From Crocodylus rhombifer (lineage: Eukaryota > Chordata > Crocodylia > Crocodylidae), in assembly GCA_038503035.1 (NCBI GenBank), contig JAVSML010021663.1:62001-126000 (forward strand): a stretch of DNA of 64,000 nucleotides, given 5' to 3'. Positions 1 through 11,589 of the stretch are shown here, piece after piece; positions within the stretch are counted from its first letter, which is position 1, and each line of letters opens with the position of its first letter. A program made the translations under genes and the position numbers. The notes beneath the pieces are model-generated. The model made no database searches. It was not told the DNA's origin and saw only the letters and a list, made by a program, of their open reading frames with translations.

Positions 1-2364
1 TGTTATGTTTTCTAGGTAAGGTTTTGGGGTTTTTTGTGGAAGTGGTGATTGAAATATTGTGAAGCATCACCAGGTCATAACCACAGAATTTGTCATTTGA
101 GGAAGCTGGTTAATGAATATGAAGCATGTAAGCATATTGGGATTTTGGAACCAGGAAGACAATTACCTGAAAATCTTCTGGATTTGATAACAGGCTAGCA
201 ATATGTCATTAGTAAGCCACAGAAAGACATTTGGGCTAAATTTTATTTCACCTTCACATGCCACTGGCAAATGCATGGCAACAAATTGGTCATTTTTGCC
301 AGTGTAACAAGACCAGTGCCCAATGGTGTGGTAACGTTCCCTGGTGGACATGGGGCTCCTGCTCACTCTTATCTCTTGGGGTGCCCTACCCTATGGCTCA
401 TCTGCCACACCTTGATGTTCAAAAAAGGATTAGGAGGCTGCTCTACGGGCCCAGAGTGAATCCAGTCCACTGCCAATCTGCCTTCAGCCAGTCCATCACA
501 GCTCTTCAATCCCTATTGATGCCTTAGGACACCAGACACGTTAAGGACTATTCATGGCCTTAGTCTGCCCCCATAGCAACTCTCATGCCCTACAGATTAT
601 ACCACCCCACCACAGTGCTTCGTCTTTTTGGGCTTCTAGACCTTTGTTGGCCTTTCTGGCTCTGGCCCTTTTTCTCTAGCTATGCCCCTCTCAGCCTTGG
701 CCCACAGTGTCAGACTTTGATTTCTGGGCTCCATCCCCAGTCCTGCCCCTTCTTGGGCTCTGGGTCCTCTGGTCCTGTTCTTGCCCCTTTCTGACTCAGG
801 CTTTGGCTTTCTTACAGCCCTGTGTCTAGCAGGGCTGAAAGCTTGCCGTGCTCCTCAGGCACCCCGTGACCTCCTCTTCACCCCTTACAGCCATACCTGG
901 TCCACCACTATAAACCAGAACAAAAAGGCAAGCAACTGCTTTAAAACAAAAACCTCCCCCACTCTAGTTAAAACAAATAATTGGCCAACCCCCTCTCTTG
1001 AGCTCTCACCGCTCCACCTTCAGTGCATTTTGGTGCCTGCCAGGGTGTCTCTTGCAACACCTCTCTCCTGAAAGCTCTGTTCTCTGTAATGCACTGGTCC
1101 TGACAGCTGCCTTCCTCCAGATGATGGGTTTAAATGACCCGGAGTGCTGCCCCTTTTGGGTCAAGTGATGCCCTAATCTGGTCATGATGCATCAGGCCTG
1201 CCCTGTGCTGCCAGGCTGCACTGCTCTGCAGCCATGCTATATGGGGGCTGCCCATATACACCTGTGCTGGGATGGGGGCACCAAGAGCTAGGTCATGGGT
1301 GTGTGCTTTGCCTCCCTCCTGGGTCGGGCTGGTCACAAAACACTGTGTAGGGAGTGCTTTGTGGCTCTGCCCTGGCCCTGGCCCACCCATCCTTTTCCAG
1401 GGTGTCACTCCCTACCCACCCTCTCCATCTGTGGTCCCAGCAGTGGGTACGGGGTGGAGTGGCCAGGGTGCCCAGGCAGCAGGGCCAGGGCCAGCAGCAG
1501 CAGTGACACTAGGAGTGGCAGCTGGAAGGAGGTGCTGCTGGTGGGCTGCTAAGAAGCAGAGTCTCTGGCCATCGGACCACCGTAGCCCCTCTGTATACCC
1601 AGGGGCAGCAGAACCATCTGCATGTGTCGCAGCCCAGGCTGCCCCCTACACCTGTGCTGGGCAGGACCAAGGGACCTGTTGCGGGCCAGAGAAAAATTCC
1701 TTGGTGGGCGAGTTCCAGCCCATGGGGCATATTTTGCCCACCCCGATGTAGTCCTTCCCTACCTTGTAGGCTAGTGGTTAGGGCACTTGGAGTAGGCATT
1801 TCTCAGAGTAATCTCCAACTCTCCTCTTGAAACTGGTCTGCTGAATATTAAAATTTACTGGGATAGTTTCTGCCCCACTGAGGAAGGGTCTAGGGACTAC
1901 ATTTTGGGACTTACCCTTACATGCATGTCTGAGCAGTTCTGTTCCACCCAGGAGAGCATGTAGCAATAGTGGAGCCACTGAGCATGCTCAGTAAGGATGC
2001 GCGGCTTTAGTTAACTACATGGAATCCAAAAAGTACATGACAACCATAGTACAGCTATGTAGGTGCAGCTTTAAGCATGTGAAGGTAAAATTGACTTATA
2101 GAAAAGGCTATTGGTAACTGCAATGTTATAACAGGTTTCATTGGAGATCTGCAAGTATTCAAGAAGTGTATGGGATTACTACAAACTATATTTGCTAAGA
2201 TCTCTTCCGCCATCCCTGAAACGTATCCACTACAGGGGCTTCATTTAAACAACAAAGCCATGAGTTAGTCACTGCCAGGAGAACAATCACTCCATCAGAA
2301 AAATGGAATATTTAACAGTACTGTATTTATAAACAGTTTCCTGTTAACTATAACTAACGTTTCA

Positions 2365-2535
2365 CAGAATCATAGAAAAGTAAAGTTGAAAGGGATTTTA
2401 GGAAGTTATGTAATCCAACCCTCTGCTCAAGGCAGAATCATTCCTATCCAAACCATTTCATACAGGCACTTGTCTGATCTACTTCTAAAACTACACAACT
2501 AACCCTGTCACACAGGTACAAGGGATGTTGCTCCA
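2365..2535 (-). repeat. CR1 LINE 3'-end fragment
   Basis: The stretch reads as the antisense of a CR1 3' end: an AATCATAGAA-type terminal motif followed by AAAGGGATTTTAGGAAG and the 'taatccaaccctctgctcaa' block. It is short, diverged and 5'-truncated. Confidence 0.65.
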
Positions 2536-2649
2536 AAACAGCAAGAACACCCTAACCTACAGGTAAAGCAGGAGGACAAAGGCACTGTTAAATGTCCCGC
2601 CACTGCAAGTGTTGTTTTCCTTCTGTGGGAAGTGTAGGGCCCCTGCTTA

Positions 2650-4113
2650 ACACCTCGGGACAGCTGGTAACATGCTCAGGAAAAAACTGAACTCCTGAAT
2701 GCCCACTTTGCTTCGGTATTTCACCGAACCAAGGGGAAGGACAAGATAAGGATCACAGGTGGCACGATGAGAATGATAGCCTTCCCACTGTGGATGCTGT
2801 GCTGGTGTAAAACCATCTAGAAAAGCAAGACATTTATAAGTCAGCAGGACCAGATGGACTTCACCTGAGGGTGCTGAAGGATCTGGCTGAGGTCACTGCA
2901 GAACCCCTGGCAAAACTGTTTCAGAAATTGTGGCACACAAGGGCGATCCCTGAGGATTGGAAGAGGGCCAACATTGTGCCCATCTTCAAGAAGGGGAAGA
3001 GGAAGGACCCAGGCAACTATAGGCCAGTCAGCCTAACCTTCATCCTAGGGAAAGTCCTGGAAAAACTCGTTAAAGAATCTATGTGCAATACGCTCGTTGA
3101 GGGTAAGATTCTGAATGACAGCCAGCATGGCTTTCTTGTAGGAAGGTCTTGTCTTACCAATCTCATTTTCTTCTACGAACAGGTCTCTCAGCACCTGGAG
3201 ATGGGAGACGTGGTAGATGTTGTATACCTAGACTTCCAAAAGGTTTTTGATCTAGTATCCCATGATATCCTTGTGGAAAAATTGGAAGATTGTGGTCTTA
3301 ATTGCTCAACAGTTCAGTGGGTAGAAAACTGGCTGAATTGTAGGATCTATATAGTTCTCATGAATGGATCTGTCACCCTGGGAAGAAGAGGCCAGTTGTG
3401 TCCCTTGGGTCTGTGCGTGAACCGGTGCTTTTCAACATCTTTATCAGTGATTTAGATGGGGTGAAAAGCTGACTGGCCAAGTTTGCAGATGACACTAAGT
3501 TATGGTGCCAGAAGATAGGTTGCAGATACAGGCGGACTTGGACAGGCTGGAGAGCTGGGCAGACCAGAACCAGATGAAGCTCAACACTCAGAAGTGTAAG
3601 GTGCTCCATCTGGGGGCAAACAATCCCCAACATACCTACAGGGTTGATGGCAACAATTTGACTTTCACCACGGCTGAAAGGGACCTATGGGTAGTGATCA
3701 ACCATTGCATGAACATGAGCCAGCAGTGCAATGCTGTGGCTAGCAGGGCAAACAACACACTGGCATGCATTAACCGTTGCATCTCATGCAAAACTAACAA
3801 TCTATGAATCATCTGCACCAGGATTGTGGCTCCAGGGCCCTGTGTCACCCCCACCTGGCCCCATGCACCAGCACTGGGGCTTTGGGGCCTTGTGCCACCT
3901 CTGCCTGGTTCCACACATTGGGAACAGTGCCCCAGGACATTGTGCTGCTCCATGTGACTCGCACACCAGTATTGGGCCCCACACTGTCTTTAAGAGGAGG
4001 TTAGATGAACACCTTGCTGGGGTCATTTGACCCCAGTAATCTTTCCTGCCATGGCAGGCGGTCGGACCAGATGATCTACTCAGGTCCCTTCCGACCCTAG
4101 AAATTATGAAACT
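2650..4113 (+). mobile_element. CR1 LINE, 5'-truncated, defective RT and 3' end
   Basis: A non-LTR retrotransposon fragment. Frame 2871-3455 shows CR1 reverse-transcriptase blocks: AGPDGLH (just upstream), EDWKRANIVPIFKKG, NYRPVSL, the palm motif LDFQKVFD (consensus LDFxKAFD) and VSHDIL. The FADD catalytic box is present at about 3485-3496 but in another frame, so at least one frameshift separates them. The last part, about 4005-4113, is the typical 3' end with HLAGVI-like coding and the 'cttccgaccctagaa' tail. GC-rich filler at about 3815-3990 interrupts it. The endonuclease domain is missing. It is non-functional and sits sense in the MTMR3 intron. Confidence 0.9.
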
Positions 4114-5564
4114 GTCATGTGGGCCCTATCTAAGCATGCAGGTCCACAGATCTGGCCTGGGAGCTGAGCGCTCCTGATCTAGCTTAACTCAGAGTTAAAG
4201 AAATGGACAAGAATATTAAGACTTAAGTTTCATTTTGTAAGGAGAACTAGTTTGTAGTTTGTTGTAATGTTGGAGCCTAATATATAGGTGCATCAAACGG
4301 CTCATGCAGATAGTGAAGATCGGAGACCATTGGATACAATGGGTGTGAGTTTCAGGAGAATACACCCTGGTTTAGAACAATAAGCATTTAGAGACTGACC
4401 ACCTATTCTGCAAATGCAAGGTGAGAATCAGAGGCCACGGGGGACAATAAGGGTGAGTGAGTTTGGAGTTAAATGAAGTTAGACTAACTTGTGCATAAAA
4501 CTTTAGACAAATATTAGATGTTTGCTTTGAGAAATAGGTCATAATCAAAGGGGGAACGTGTTAACCAGGATATATTTAGTCATGTTTTCAGTGCACCTTG
4601 GCTTATTGTTGTTTCTTACAGGCTTTCCTTTTAAGTGGATATTTTAGTTCTTTTGTTTTCTTTAGTAAAACTTAGCTTAATTGATATGTAGATGTAGTTT
4701 GTACGTTTCTTTTTCTGACTTGCTCTGAGTCTTGTTACATTTATGCAGTGAGTGTGTTAGGTCTGTGCCAATACTTATAACCATCACTTCTCAGGTGTGG
4801 TGGCAGGTTGAGGACTGTTATGACTATTATTATCTTACAGCATGGGTCTGGTATTGGGTAACACAAGCATTCCACTCTTGCACCTAATGGGTTGCAATTC
4901 ATTAGTGGAGTTTGATTTTCTTGTGGCAGTCTTGTTACCTCAACCCAGTCTTGCTCCAGCCATTGTCTTGTATTTTTGTGCAAGAGACACTGTCCAAGCT
5001 TTCATAGTTTTCATATGCAGCACAGGGCACCTAACCCCTTAAGGCCTAATTACGTGGTTCCAAATCCTCCCCTTTACCACTCCCCATACCTCACAGGTCT
5101 TGTAGAAACATTGTTCCTTCTGTGGAGCCTTTGCCCCTTTAGCCTGTGCCTACTGGATTGGACTTAGCTTTGAGGCTCTGGCTCTGTTTGTCCCTTCTGT
5201 CACCGGGCCCCTGGTCCCTGTCTGCGAGGCCCCAGACCCCTGTGTAGGTGCACACTTTCTGGTACTTGGCCCCTGTGCGACTGTGTGCTTGAGCCTGCCC
5301 CCAGCAGGGTTCAAGACAGTCAAATGCCCTCTGGGCACTAATGAGGCCTCTGTGCCTCCCCTTCCAGCCTCATCCCAACCCACCGGTAGAAAGAGTAATG
5401 TAAATCATAAGCCTCAGGGTTGTAACATAAACAACAAGGGAAACAGCCCTCTGCCCCTTTAAGAGGGGAAACCTTTACCCCAAGAATAGCATGCCTCCTA
5501 GCCAGGGTACCTGGCAGGTTCTCTGAGCCTCCTTGTTCCTGTAGGCAGTGAAATAGCCCAGCAT

Positions 5565-5866
5565 TAGTGGCGGATTTACAGATAGTGGGGCCTTTTGATC
5601 CAAGCAGGATGCAGGGCCCCGCCCCACGGCACGTCCATGGGGGAATTAGTGCGGCTTACCAGCCACAGGAAAGGGACAGTGGCTGCAATTTCCGGCCAGA
5701 CCTGCTGAAGAAGCCCACAACCTGCTGGGCAGGAGGGAGAACCACAAACGAAATGCAGGAGGCTCCCTGGCTGGAGACTGGGGGCTGCTGCCCCCTTCCC
5801 CTCCCCCCCCAGGCATTGGGGGTCCCGTGCTACTGCACAGTTTGGTTCATGGTAAATCCACCACTG
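5565..5866. mobile_element. hAT-like MITE, 302 bp, with 8-bp TSD
   Basis: The left end TAGTGGCGGATTTAC mirrors the right end, whose reverse complement is CAGTGGTGGATTTAC. The flanks are CCCAGCAT (5557-5564) and GCCAGCAT (5867-5874), 7 of 8 identical, as expected for a hAT target-site duplication. The interior has no transposase coding, so this is a non-autonomous copy. Confidence 0.8.
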
Positions 5867-7036
5867 GCCAGCATCCTTGGGTGGCTCGCCTGGCCGAGAC
5901 TCCCTGCCAGCCCCAGCCTTGGGTTTATATGCTCCCAGGGCCCTTCCTACATCCTGTCAGGAGCTGGCTGCTAAGTGCCCCATAACCCTATTGCCCTGGG
6001 ACCCAGCAGCTGCTGACCCTTTCTAGCCTGTAGAGCTCCCTGGCTGGGCTGCTTTTCCTCTTAAAATAACAGAGAGCCCAGGGCTCTTTGTTACAACATG
6101 AAATACAATAAACTCAGAAATTGAATGCATAAAGAAAGCTATTGAAAGCTATACTTGAGTCTGCTAGGCATCCACTGTTGCACAGCATTAAGTAAAAGTT
6201 ATTCAAAAAATCAAAGGTTTTTCCTTATACAGCTCAGTTTACAGTGATGCCTGATCTGTGTAAAACAAGCAGTACAGTTGGCAATTCTGAATGGAGTTCA
6301 CTTGATGAAGGAATTGTGAGGCCAAAAATAAATAGGGCCAAAGGGGCTGAGAGAGCTGGCATACAGATTTATTTTGAACATACTTCCTCTTCTCTGGCTG
6401 TGCGTCGGAGGGATACTTCAAGGCCATAGAGGGCAGAACAAATTTGGTCTTGGAGGCATTTAGGCATCCCACTGCCTAAAATCTGGGGGTCTTGGCCTGA
6501 GACAGGAATCCAGTTTGATTATATTTTCATATCCAGTATCCCTTTATCATTAATAAGGAGATGTAGGCTCCACTGAAGAGTTGGACTGAGTTTAAGCATC
6601 TAGATGCTCTGTACAGAGAATGGGGAATGGGATGTGCCTTCAAAGAGTGATCCAGAAAGCCTGGAGATGCCTATAACCAGTCAGTAAAAAACATAAGGCA
6701 CAAGAGTGTGCCTGAACTCCTGCCCCTCTCCAGAACGGAAGTTCTTGACTCATTCTGAACTTTAAACACCTCCATTCACTTGCTTGGTCCTGCTTTTGTG
6801 ACTGTCTTGTGGAGCAGAGCCAAAATGGGTTGCTCTTTGGAACTTAGGCACTCAAATTCTGTGCGAGTCCCATTTAGGCGCCATTCAGACTAAATTGGAT
6901 CTGGCCCTTGTGTCTTAAAAAGGAGGGTAGGGAAAAGTCCCTTTTCTTTCACTTAGAAATGAGAAAGCTAATCTCTTTGGCCTTCCTTTATACTGATTTT
7001 TGTTCATTATTCACATTGGCAAAATTTGGATGGGTT

Positions 7037-7400
7037 TGCAGAATAGAATTCTATTACCCTTTAAGCACTTAAATGGCAGTTTTCCAGTCACATACATGGC
7101 ATCTTTGGCACTTAGATGCTGTTACCCTTGCGTTGTGGACATTAAAGCATACATATGTATACTGCGCATGAGGCAGTAGGCTACTGAGGCAGGTGTATGT
7201 ATGCATGCCTAGTATATGTGCACAAGTCACAAAATTGTAGCCAGTAAAAAACCTGTGACTAGCTGCTAGAGATGATTGAGGAAGACATTTCTGTGCTTCA
7301 GCCCAAGTAGCTGAGTGGTTAGACCACTTGCCCAGGAGGTGAAAACCTGGGTTAAAGTTCCCCCTTTACCCAGAGGGGGTTTAATCTTTTTAATGTAGCA
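7037..7400 (+). repeat. TIR element with internal tRNA-like module (partial copy)
   Basis: The left terminal block (ACTTAAATGGCAGTTTTCC then TTTGGCACTTAGATG) matches the terminal block of the fuller copy at 47664-48677. About 270 bp inside lies a tRNA-like unit with an A box TAGCTGAGTGG (7308-7318) and a B-box-like GGTTAAAGTTCC (7350-7361). The right terminus was not found, so the copy looks truncated. Confidence 0.6.
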
Positions 7401-7886
7401 TATTTCATAGTATAGCACATCAGCCACAGGTTAGGCCAACAATTCTCAACCAGGATTCCATGAAATCCCAGAAGAGATGCTGCACTACCTTGCCTGTGTG
7501 AGAGAAATGCTCTACTTCCCTGTCAGGCAGCCTATACCAACACGTCTGGCTGCTTTGCTGGACACTGACACTATTTCTTCTGCCTTCCCTCATACTTCCC
7601 TGTCCCCAGGCACCCTCTGTTGTCCCAGCAGTGCGCTGTGCTGCAAACTGGCAGGCAGATGCACAGACAAAGCTGCACTTTGCAGCCTAGCTTGTCCCCT
7701 CCACTTCTCCTACACTCTTGAGACTGGTGGGAGGGGCCATGAGAGTGGTTACCACCATGCCAAACTCCCAGAGGAGCAGCTCCGTGGGAGACGAACCTGA
7801 GGTGGGGAGTAGGCAGGCAGTAGAAAGAGCTGGGCACAGCCATGTGAGGTCCTGTCTCTGCCACCTTTAAGTGGGTTCAGCTAGAT

Positions 7887-8034
7887 CAGTGCTTCTTAAC
7901 TTCTTTAGCCTCAAAGTCCTCTTCCATATCGTTTCTGAATTTAGATCCATGTCAGTGATTTTCAGTTGGGGTGCTGCAAAATTGAGAAAAGTTATTGAGG
8001 GGGTCCTTGAAGCTGAAAAGGTTGATGATCACTA
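7887..8034. mobile_element. hAT-like MITE, 148 bp
   Basis: The left end CAGTGCTTCTTAACTT faces the right end, reverse complement TAGTGATCATCAACCTTTTC. The flanks AGCTAGAT (7879-7886) and AGTTAGCT (8035-8042) share 6 of 8 bases and look like a decayed 8-bp duplication. No coding capacity. Confidence 0.65.
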
Positions 8035-8251
8035 AGTTAGCTGTTCTTTAAGTCCCTCCTCAGCACTCATTCTGAAGTTGGCCTCAGGAACAGCCAAGAG
8101 AAGAAGATATGCGGGGCCAGGAGGAAATGGACAAGCTGGACTGTATGTGGCTCAGTGAGCGAGCTGCTGCCATTCTGAATAGGCAAAATCCCTGGCTCTT
8201 CTAGCCTGAACCCTTCTTACCAATAAGGTGGAAACTTTCCCACTGCTCTTT

Positions 8252-8546
8252 GGCTACGTCTACACGAGATGCTGACTGTGCAGTCATTACTGAACGGTCA
8301 TTTAGTACTTGTATAAACAAGTACTATGCAGTCATTTATGTACTTGTTTATGCAAGTACTAAATGACTGCACAGATAACCCAAGTTACTACACAGTAGTG
8401 CTGACGAACAGCCTTTTTGTGACACTGACTGCAGTAGCCTGAGACTACTGTGCAGTAGCATCGCATCATAGTTTCTGCCATGTGACACTACTGCACAGTA
8501 GTCTTGGGCTACTGAGCAGCAGTCAGTGTCTCTTGTAGATGCAGCC
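8252..8546. mobile_element. Palindromic MITE, family of ...GCAGTA... elements
   Basis: The outer ends GGCTACGTCTACACGAGA and, on the other strand, GGCTGCATCTACAAGAGA form terminal inverted repeats. Inside is a 28-bp inverted repeat (8297-8324 and 8340-8367, 27 of 28 complementary) and further inverted runs of ACTACTGTGCAGTAG type. Relatives lie at 40165-40415 and 60430-60685. The termini look Harbinger-like, but no target-site duplication could be fixed, so the superfamily is uncertain. Confidence 0.7.
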
Positions 8547-8624
8547 CCTGTCTGTTGTATCCAATGCAGGCTGTAGTGGTTCAGCTTCAGAAGGCATGTT
8601 GGAGGAGGGACTGGGTAATACGTA

Positions 8625-8700
8625 ACTTGTGGTATGGTGGTTAGTGCACTGTACTGGGTAGTTGGAGGGACATAGATTCAAACTCCTCTGGGTGATACAG
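8625..8700 (+). repeat. tRNA-like module, SINE-type fragment
   Basis: GGTATGGTGGTTAGTGCAC resembles a pol III A box, and 8681-8692 (ATAGATTCAAAC) resembles a degenerate B box. It is similar to the modules at 7301-7361 and 34257-34311. It does not fold as a complete tRNA with a paired acceptor stem, so it is taken as a tRNA-derived repeat, not a tRNA gene. Confidence 0.4.
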
Positions 8701-8943
8701 CCCTAGAACCTTGGTTTCATGGTTTTCCAACAACTCAACTATTGGGGCTGAGACATACAAGTGCCTTCCCTGCTTTTTCTGTGATGTACATAGACCATAA
8801 GTGGAATATGAGCCAAGAGCGTGCTCTTGTTGGGGGTTTGTTTGTTTGGTTTGGTTTGGTTTTTTGTTGGGTTTTTTTTCCAGCATATTGAGTTGTGTTA
8901 ACAGGAGTGTCACTTGCAACTCAAGGAAAGTGATTCTTCCTAG

Positions 8944-9645
8944 AGGTGCACCAATACATCAGTCCCATATCAGATCGGCACTGGTATGAGGAAAATTGAG
9001 AGCATCAACAGTTGGCTTTTTTTGTCTGATGTGGCTGATAAATGCCACATGCATGCGCACAGCCACAGTGCAGCATGCAGGTGGCCAGGACCACAGCCCA
9101 GCAGCGTAGAGAGCAGTCGAGTTCGACTGATAAGCCTGTTGTGGGGGAACAGGTGTGGGGCAGATTAGGACCCCTGTAGTGAGGGAGGGATTGGGGCAGG
9201 GGCAGGGGCAGGTACTGCCTAGCCGGGGTGGGGCATGGAACAGAGCTGTGGCTGATCCAGGGGGTGTGGGGAAGAGGCATCTCCCACTGCTGTGCACACC
9301 CTGGGAGGGCTGTGCTCAGGGCAGGCAGCTGGCTGGCTGATGGTTTTGGGGGAGAGGGGGCTGCAGCCACCCCAAAATTCACTGTAGCCCCTGCTCCCAG
9401 TGCAGCCCAGCCCTGCCCCACCCCAGGCACATCCCCTAGCCCAAGCAGCAGCCCATGCTACCCCACGTGCAGATCCAGGGGCATGCACTCTGCCCCCATG
9501 CTCTCCTGGGCTGCATGCAGTGGCGCGAGCTGCCTCCCTGCCCTTGCACCTTCCGGACGAGCTGCGGCTCCATCCCATGCCCTGCCCTGTCCCAGCTGGG
9601 AAGCGCCTGCCCCAGCACCAGCCCCACTCCTTCCTTCACTGTGGG
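8944..9645. repeat. GTGCACC-ended repeat, copy 1 (truncated by CR1)
   Basis: It begins GAGGTGCACCAATACATC and shares, in order, the 'gaggaaaattgaga', 'ataaatgccacatgcatgc' and GC-rich interior blocks with the copy at 26335-27190. The end motif is hAT-like. The right end is not seen; an antisense CR1 fragment begins at about 9648. Confidence 0.6.
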
Positions 9646-9647
9646 GG

Positions 9648-10015
9648 CCTCTGTCACCCCAGCCAAATATCTGTCCAGCTTCCTCTTGAAGGCCCCCAAG
9701 GTAGGAGAGAATACCACCTCACTTGGGAGCCCACTCCAGAGCCTGGCAGCCCCAGCTGTAAAGTAATATTTCCTGATGTCCAACCTGAACCTGCTCTCTG
9801 ACGAATTGTGGCCATTATTCCTAGTAACCCTGGGTGGTGCCTAGGGAAACGGAGCCTGTCCCAGTTCTTGCTGGTCCCCCCCTGGTGAGTTTGTAAACAG
9901 CCACCAGATCCCCTCTCAGCCTTCTCTTGTGGTTCAGGCCTTTTAGCCTCTCCTTGTAGGGCCTGCCCCACTGCCCCTTGACCATGTGAATGGCCGCCCT
10001 TCGGACCTTCTCAGT
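9648..10015 (-). repeat. CR1 LINE 3'-region fragment
   Basis: Antisense CR1 coding and 3' sequence. On the minus strand it reads through blocks such as LGVGSQVRWYSLLP and GLNHKRRLRGDLVAVYKL, the conserved C-terminal CR1 region (GDLxxVYK). Both ends are truncated. Confidence 0.8.
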
Positions 10016-10559
10016 GCTAGCCTTCTGGTAGGGTTTTTGCTTGCTGACAGGTTGGCTTAACTCAGCCCCAAGGAATGGGGAAATGACTTCACAAGAGGGA
10101 TGGATACCGAGTAGCGGCCAAAGATGGAGCTCTGGAAGCTTATTTGGGAGTTCTTTGAATGTTGAGGTTCTGAGGTGGGGAGAAATAATCCTATTCCTGC
10201 TTTGTTGAAATATGAGGCAGAAGGGTTTCAGCAGGCTGGGAAGACTACCTATTGGATGCTGGTGACTGGGACTGAGCAATGACTGTCTCATCAGAGCTTT
10301 GATTGATAAACAGGGGAACTATCTCTTGTTCCTTGGTGCCAAAGAGAACTATGTGAATATTCTGAGTGGGATATTCTGGGTTTGTGGTTAAATGGGTTGA
10401 TATGTGAAAGTGAGTTGTCCAGCACAAAAAAGTAGTGTTGTGTCTTTGCATCTAATTTGCATCTACACCCCATACCCTCAGAAGTCAAAGTCAGAAAGGA
10501 GTCCAGAGTAGCCACCGCCTGTGGAGAGGACACAGACAGATGAACCCTCTATCAGTATA

Positions 10560-10745
10560 TTTTAAGATGAAACAGTTTTAGCCCTGATTCATCCCAGGCT
10601 AAATTTTTAACAGACTTGTTGGGAGTTTTACCAGTTTAAGGTGTGTATCATTTGTCTGTGTTTTTTGTAAACCCACTTAAAACCACTTAAGTTGGTATAC
10701 AAGTTTCATCTGTCCACACCCTTAATAACACTTGGTTTATCTGAT
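10560..10745. repeat. Unclassified TTTAAACC-type repeat fragment
   Basis: Contains short runs such as CCAGTTTAAGGTG and AAACCCACTTAAAACCAC that resemble runs at 11590-11760 and around 59190 and 60080-60105. Only the motif similarity supports this. Confidence 0.3.
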
Positions 10746-11071
10746 ATGTTTGGATATAGGCTGGTCTTTGCACAACAATATTGTGTTTCCTGTATAAGTC
10801 TGTGTAAGTATGATAATTTTTGAGATCTTTTTACTGATTCTTTGTTTTGTGGAAAGGCAATTGCCAAGGGCCATTTTTAGAGAGAGTGTGCTGGCTTGAT
10901 AACGATTTTTTTAAAAAAGGGGTTATAAAATGTATGCGACTTTTCTGTTGCATATTGCCTTTTTTTCTGTTTTTAATTAGAATAAGTAGCATCTTTCTCT
11001 TCCTGTTTTGCAAAATGGAAACCTTGCCCTGTGTTTCTCATTTATTTCTTCTCTTTGTCTTTGATGCCCAG

Positions 11072-11168
11072 GGGAGCATGTAACATCAAGGTTTAAAAAT
11101 GAAGTTGAACGCATGGGTTTTGATATGAACAATGCCTGGAGGATCTCCAACATCAATGAAAAGTATAA
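11072..11168 (+). CDS. MTMR3: MTMR3 exon A: start of phosphatase domain
   Basis: 97 bp between acceptor ...TGCCCAG and donor GTAAGT. It enters in phase 1 (two bases finish a Gly codon) and ends with AA of a Lys codon. It encodes (G)EHVTSRFKNEVERMGFD..., the conserved N-terminal edge of the myotubularin phosphatase fold following the PH-GRAM domain. The Lys codon is completed by the first base of exon B, which fixes the donor at 11169. Confidence 0.95.
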
Positions 11169-11589
11169 GTAAGTTCTGTAGGTTCTTGCAGACTGCTGAT
11201 TCATAACTAAATGCCCTGTCTAAACACTAGTCTTTATGTTGTAGATCACTAGAATTTATTCAAATAGAGTTCTATAATTAATATGTAAGGAGGGAACCAT
11301 AGGATATTGACCTTTTTCTGCTTTAGGCCTGAAACTGATTTCGAAGTATTTTTTTAAAAAGTATGTACTTGACTTTTTTTTTTTTTTTAAACATTAGAAA
11401 TATCAGATTTTCACTTTGTGTTCTTCTTACTGAAAGAGTTCTTGAAGGACAGGTGAATTAAGACTTAAAACAGTACAGTGGAGTCTGACCAAGTAAAAAA
11501 GGGATCAGTTCTTGTTTTCATACTGTTTAAAACTTTTTTGTTCTCTATTAGCACCTATTTTCCTCAAACTCTTGGGCTAGGAGCAGAAG

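Larger units (their letters stand above)
1..11071 (+). other. MTMR3: MTMR3 intron upstream of exon A (3' part)
   Basis: No coding exon was recognised here. The preceding conserved exon of the family (segment before GEHVTS) was looked for by eye and not found, so it probably lies upstream of base 1. The stretch holds CR1 fragments (2365-2535, 2650-4113, 9648-10015), hAT-like MITEs (5565-5866, 7887-8034), a palindromic MITE (8252-8546), a tRNA-like TIR element (about 7037-7400), a GTGCACC-ended element (8944-9645), and GC-rich repeat-like filler at 540-1800, 5100-5550 and 9080-9640. The remainder is AT-rich intron without visible features. Confidence 0.7.

Noticed and set aside
7301..7363. Possible tRNA gene
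   Set aside because: A and B boxes are present, but there is no paired acceptor stem or convincing anticodon arm, and similar units recur many times inside repeats. It is taken as tRNA-derived repeat.
9005..9689. Several overlapping 100-150-codon frames on both strands
   Set aside because: They overlap one another in a GC-rich repeat body, have no recognisable domain, and sit in a GTGCACC-ended element.
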